A DNA stretch of 64,000 bases. Origin: Hofstenia miamia (taxonomy: Eukaryota; Xenacoelomorpha; Acoela; Hofsteniidae). Both the position numbers and the translations under genes were made by a program. Within the stretch, counting starts at the first letter, position 1; each line of letters opens with the position of its first letter. This document shows, one piece after another, positions 58,530-64,000 of the stretch. The stretch is from assembly GCA_900660155.1 (NCBI GenBank), contig CABFPE010000445.1, forward strand, positions 555,866 to 619,865, written 5' to 3'. A model generated the notes under the pieces. That model ran no database searches and was not told where the DNA came from. It was given only the letters and a program-made list of their open reading frames with translations.

Positions 58530-61500
58530 CCTCACAAAACGGTTATTTTTACGGCTCTAATTGATGATAAATACTTCCTCGTACATTTTCTAATTAGTAA
58601 CTAATTGTCTAGCGGAAGAATAAAAGACTATTTGAGTTCTTCTATTTGACATGAAAGTAGAATATTTAAAGTTTGAAAGGTGACACTTTAAAATTAATTA
58701 AACTCGATAATGAATTTTTTTTTACGTAGAATTTAATTTTGAGTTTGCATGAATGACACAGTTAAGCAGTTATCAGGCGCTGAGTTACAGGCAAATTCGG
58801 AATGTTCGAATCACCCCCATTTGGAGAAAAATCACGAAGGTATTCGTATGCATAAGCCAAATTAATCAATAGGTTCATGATTGAATATTGACCTATGGAA
58901 TATGTTGTTTCTCGCCCGTATCAAAAAATCAAATCACAATAATAAATAATTTCTATTATTCTGTTCCATACAACGTAGTTTTCATTATATTTAGTGAATT
59001 TTATCAATTTCTTGCACATATGCTCATCATGCCCATTTTTGTAAAATATTAGACAGATTATTTCTTTTGTTTGGACCATGATACCCCCAAATAAATAATC
59101 CTGGTAGTTATCAAAATTTCTAGGCTTTTTCAAATTCATTTTCAGTTGTTTCTGTTAATTTTCAGTGTTATATATCTTAGTTCGAGAAAGCATATAGTTT
59201 CTGTGCAATGAATATATGGCGTGAAAAATTTTTAAATGGTTTTCAATGTAAGGTAAGTTGGCTCAACTCTTGTCTGCACTTTTAATAACTGCTACTGATA
59301 CATTTGGGATGAAACCATTCAGAAAATTAGCTTATGCTTAAATGGATATAGATGTTCGTGTATAATGGAGTACCATAGGCGGTGGAGTTTATTGACAGAA
59401 TTGACTAATTCCCTAGTGTTCAATACAAACACTCCTCCGCACACTCCTTATTCCAAATTCTTTTCTCAATTTGCAAACACACCGCTTTTTCATTTATAAT
59501 TCATTTATGTCTTTTAACTCACATTAGTGTCCATTTGTGAAAAGATTTTCCACCTCATCAACATTGCCTACCGCCATCTATCTACTAAGAGCTTTTGCTA
59601 GAAATCAACTTTACAATGTATGCATCCCTTAAAACTGGCCCCATTTTATCGAAATATGGCATCATTAAGAGTTACATTTATACAGTATTTTTGTTTGTAT
59701 AAAGTTGTCACTTTCTGCCAACTTAACTGGGTGCATGCATTGTAATTATTGGATTAAATGTTAATAATCTTTGAGGTGAAAATAATGTGAAAATGTGAAT
59801 CAGATCTGCAACAGGGATCATTTTTTCGAGATCCGTCTCATCCCATTTCAGATCTCAACTTGACATGTTTTCTTTCGTATTGCATAAAATGCTTTAGAGC
59901 CTTAACGTATACATTTGTATGATCTTCAAAATATGTAACAGGCCTTGTTCATAATTAAAGTATTTCATAAGGCTTGCCATTGAAAAATGCTCATTTGCTA
60001 TTAAGAAGTGTTGTTTCAAGCATGGTTAGATAATAAGAATCTTATGTAATTTATTCGGCTTTAAAATTCTCGGGCTATAGTCCCGGACCCTGCATATTTT
60101 AGTTATTTTAAACATACAACTTGTTCTACCATAGACATCTATTCGTTTTACTACCTTACCTGTCCTGAGTGTAACAGAAACTAGTTTTCTATTTGATTTT
60201 CTTTAAAGATGACCTTTGTTCTTTCTATGGTAACATTTCATTAAAAAAAATTTTGGAATGATCATCATGAACCATTTTTACGAAATCATAGGAGAAGCAA
60301 TCAAGCATTTGATGAGAACTTTACAATGCGTTCATACTTTTAATTTCATGATCAGTAACAACAACATTGTATCACATAAATATAGAAACAAAATCCAATT
60401 GAAAATGTACGTTAAAATTCGTTGAAGCCTATTCTGAGTTTTCACAATGAAGAAACTTTTTGATCATATTAGACAATCTCTGCTTTGCAATCAGGCTTGA
60501 AATTCATAGAAAAATTCACTGTTTATTTTTAAGTCATAAAGCGGTTTTAGTGCATGAGTATGTTTACAAAATTCTCAGCAACCCATTTCTAAATATTATG
60601 TTTCGCTTCTAAATTTTGTAATTTAACTCCCATAAATTGTGTTTATTTTGAAAATACACAATCAAAGAACTAGTCTACTAACAAATGCAATTCCTCACCA
60701 TATTTTTGTTTAAAAGGTTTCCGTCGTCAACGCCTGGATTAACTCAGTTTTAGTGTAATGAAAAATGTATTCATCCATAGCCTATGTAATTCTCGCAGGC
60801 CATGATTCTTCAGATATTTTGCATCATAAACTCAATTCAACGAACCCTTGTATACTTTCCTCTGCACATGAAATAATTAGGTTGGGAAATCAAACCATAC
60901 CCTTCGATTCTACGATTTCTGTTGAATATCTGGAGGTAGCATTACTTCACCTCAGTCTATTGTTCGCTTAACCATGGTTTAGATAGACTAATCGCGTAAA
61001 AAATACATTACTTTTTTGAATTTCTTACATTTTAAATTCAGCCATCTCACTGAAATGGAGTCTTAATGGACAATAGCATTATTGTGTCAAAAAATGGCAT
61101 TTGTCGAATTGTCTCCAATTTGGCCTCTATTTCCTTTAGAAATTGAAAGCTTTGTTACTAATAATGCTTTTTATTAAGCTTTGCTATTTTTTATTTCAAT
61201 AGCAAATATTGTGTTTTCTCGCATTAACGTGTTGTCAATAATCATTTGGCCTCTGTTGGACTCCCATTGGTTGAAAGAATGTAACAAGCGAGAGGAATTC
61301 AAATAAGAACACAACTATCTTTATTGGAAGGCTTTTATTTGACGATCAAACAAGAACGAGTAAATAATTTACGAGTTGTGATTCAATATTTCTTCCATTT
61401 CTAAAGCGCCTTAATCCTTCATATTTTACCAAATGTCAACTTCATTATTATTTATAGTCTGTTGTTTTTGTTTTACAAAATGTGCTTCAAAGAGTCTTTT

Positions 61501-63766
61501 ATGCTCAACTGAGGACCTCCAACCACACATGTCTTATATTTAAGATGTTATCCCAGCTAATGCTATGACGACTATATTTGGTACGCATTCCTACACGGAA
61601 TCTGCTCTCACATATGCGCCTGTTTGAAAACACCTCTTTGTAAGAGTTGGGTGAAGGGTTTAGGTTAAGACTATAAAATTAGGATTCAGAACTCAAGTTA
61701 GAGTTAAACTAAGAATTGGGGTTTGTTGCTTGGATTTTAGTATAAAGTGAGTCAGATCCTGGAGATGGCACGGCTGATTTTTTAATTTAAGTATTTGTAA
61801 TTTGTTTTTTCATTGTATTTAAAAAAGTTTTGCGGCCCCACTCAATACCATGAGAAGAAACTTTAAAATTATTTAAAAATAGAGCTCTTGCCGTAGGACC
61901 AATGAGACTATGGGACTAAAAATTCATAGAACTAGGCTTAAATGGAATTAAGACTATTAAAATTCGGGTCCCCTGAACCCCATTACAAAAGCATATTGGG
62001 TGCTTTGAAAATTTCTTAGTCCAAATGATCCATAACTTTTTTTCATACCGATTTTATGCATGTCACATTGACACCGTATTTTTCTATTTTTTATCATACA
62101 TTTTTGAATTTCATCTTGTCACCTCTGAATAGGTTCACGGTGTGAAAATTCTTATCTTGATTTTAGGTATCCTTTCAATTATTATAAGGCTATTGATATT
62201 TCTTGCATTGCATATCAGCAACCTACACAATAGCAAAGTAGCCCAGCTCGGTTCTGTATAAAAATTCTGATTATTTCAATTCTGTATTGCGATACAGTTA
62301 GAGATTTGTCCCAGAGTTATTTGAAATTAATCTCCAAAGGATTTTACAAGTTATTTAAAGAAATGTTCCAAAACTTAAAAAATGTTAAATTTCTCACCAT
62401 TTTATTGTTTGTGTAAAATTTGAGATACCAAATCTGTGGTATCTCTATACGATTGACATTCGCACGGAGAACGATTAAGTTAGAGAAACGCTGATCAATT
62501 TAATAACTTAGTTGAAAGAAAATTCTTTCAATTCCCTTACCTCTAATTACCGCTGTCCAGTGTCTCAGGATTAATTTCCTGTGCCAGGTATTTCATAAAC
62601 TTCTCTTTATGAACAACAAGATTATCGTAACCGTTGTTAAATAAATTGAGCCTTCCGTTGCCGACACCAAGCAGTCTGATAACTTTGCTTTTCAATGAAG
62701 TTTTTGTCGTGAAATTTTAACTTTGTCGAAAAGCATTTTCGCAATTTCTGCATATGTTGTGTTATATAATTGTACTTTTTAACATCATTTTCGGTGACTT
62801 TATAAAATTTTTCTGAAATTTTAGGCTTGGCTCAATGTAGTGTTTGAGTTAAACATTGTCTTGCGATATAGAAAATTGGAATATTATCTTGTGCAATTAA
62901 TCAACCTTCAGCTTTGTCTTGGCTGTTTGCACCATCTGCCATGGTGAATAGCCATCGGTCACTTTGTTGAACATTTTCACCGGAGTGAGGCAATAAATTT
63001 GCCTCCATTGTTTTAAAATACTCTATAAAAATGTAATTGCCTAGGAAGGATGAGCAAACAGTTTTCTTGATTGAAAAGTATTACGTCAAGTGAGCATTTA
63101 TTCGATTAGCAGTTCTTAACAACACGCTTTGCGGTGCGTTTTGAAGCGTAGTAATTCATTCTGATTTAACATTTAGATTTCATGTTTTGATGAATTGTAG
63201 TACTTTAAGCGTAACCCATTGAACTTTAATAATTTTTTTAAATATTAAATTTTGTGCGGAACTATTTCGCATCCAATTAAACGTCAATCCTCGTTGAATT
63301 TAACATGTACTTCGATTAATTCGCTTTTGTTATCACTGCTATATGTTTTTCCAATGAGCATGATATGTTTAGTATGTTTATGTTTGTTTATACAATTTTC
63401 CCATAATTCACCTGACTGCGCTCCCCTATTCGTGAATTTGAAAGAAATCTTAGTAATTCCAACCGCTAGCTAGATGCAGGGAATGCATTTTAATTTGAAT
63501 TGATTTTCTAGCGTGACAATTATATTTCATAATTAGATTCCAGCTGAGGATTTTGCACTCTCAAAGTCTAGTGCTTCAATTATTCATCCTTCTAAAATTA
63601 CTCCCTAAGAAAAACAAAATGAGTGTGAAGTCAATTTCCTTTATCTCTGCCCTTAAACTTTCTTTCGGTTTGCATTTCTAATCTCAACGCAGTCGTTGTT
63701 TTTTGTTTCATTTTTGTCATTGAAACGAACGTGCTTTTAAAAACCAAATGAGTTTTGTTTTTGTAG
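58530..63766. other. AT-rich non-coding stretch upstream of the last exon
   Basis: No supported gene. Near 61650-61740 the sequence contains degenerate GGTTAAG/AGGATT/GTTAGAG motifs. The stretch is either intron or 5' region of the exon at 63767. Confidence 0.4.
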
Positions 63767-64000
63767 GAGTAGGGTGCCTGATGACATGTCTTCAATATTT
63801 GGGAAGGACCGCCAATTCATGTCGGACATTGAGCTCGATGCCTCATTGGTGGATTTAAATCGGAATAAACATCGGCAGGCGCCTTTCAACGCTGATGATT
63901 TGGATGCATCCACGAAGCCTAACTTTCAAAACCATCCTTATAGCCAACCGTCATCTTTCGCTGCTCCATTTGACCCGCCACTGGCCAATAACTCAAATCC
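63767..64000 (+). CDS. Coding exon of an unidentified gene, runs off the window
   Basis: After a good polypyrimidine acceptor (GTTTTGTTTTTGTAG) the frame stays open to the window end. It contains an ATG at 63786 encoding MSSIFGKDRQFMSDIELDAS, later NADDLDASTKP and PYSQPSSFAAPFDPP. GC content and codon use differ clearly from the surrounding AT-rich DNA, supporting real coding sequence. It is polar, acidic and Pro/Ser-rich, like a disordered N-terminal region; no domain is recognised. Translation could start at 63786 or continue from an upstream exon. Function unknown. Confidence 0.65.

Noticed and set aside
58790-58830. GTTCGAATC motif resembling a tRNA T loop
   Set aside because: Flanking bases do not form a T stem, and no acceptor or anticodon arm is present.
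61650-61740. Degenerate GGTTAAG/AGGATT/GTTAGAG run suggesting interstitial telomere repeats
   Set aside because: No two consecutive perfect TTAGG units; too degenerate to call.
1-64000. CRISPR arrays, bacterial operons, rRNA genes
   Set aside because: No regularly spaced direct repeats, no ribosome-binding-site/ORF trains and no rRNA-like conserved blocks; the sequence is clearly eukaryotic.

Overview
The window is AT-rich eukaryotic nuclear DNA. It has spliced protein-coding exons with canonical GT/AG borders, many degraded eukaryotic transposons, microsatellites and scaffold gaps. The mix of mariner, Tc1, piggyBac, hAT, Mutator-like, copia and several CR1/L2-type LINE remnants, with a compact animal-type PARG gene, points to an invertebrate animal, most likely an arthropod. 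I cannot assign a species. No bacterial operons, CRISPR arrays or complete viral genomes are seen.

Region 1 (about 1-13.4 kb): a near-edge inverted repeat (110-1593) is followed by a seven-exon gene on the minus strand (13341 to 2971) for poly(ADP-ribose) glycohydrolase (PARG). All six splice phases agree and give a 584-residue protein with the GGG...QEE catalytic signature. Its introns host a copia LTR-retrotransposon remnant with a recognisable tRNA-iMet primer binding site, a mariner-family element with an internal 130-bp tandem duplication, and a LINE fragment containing a 100-N gap. One intron also holds a possible unrelated exon.

Region 2 (about 13.8-34.1 kb) is a transposon graveyard. 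In order it holds a piggyBac transposase split by a LINE, an endonuclease/RT LINE, and a Mutator/foldback-like element with about 200-bp inverted repeats and a 9-bp target duplication. That element carries a tRNA-like sequence with anticodon CTA and a T-run terminator. Next come a mariner fragment, a hAT/ZMYM-like transposase, a complete but decayed Tc1 element at the edge of an 84-bp tandem duplication, another LINE, a TA-repeat gap, an L2/CR1 3' end, a jerky/pogo transposase and a 903-bp TTAA-flanked non-autonomous element.

Region 3 (about 34.1-64 kb) has far fewer recognisable transposons. It holds several MITE-like inverted-repeat elements, one long hairpin that could be a microRNA precursor, one Tc1-like transposase, and two segments exactly duplicated beside single-N joins (probable assembly artefacts). 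It ends with a plus-strand coding exon running off the window edge. The quiet 30 kb could be a long intron or upstream regulatory region of that last gene, but this is inference.
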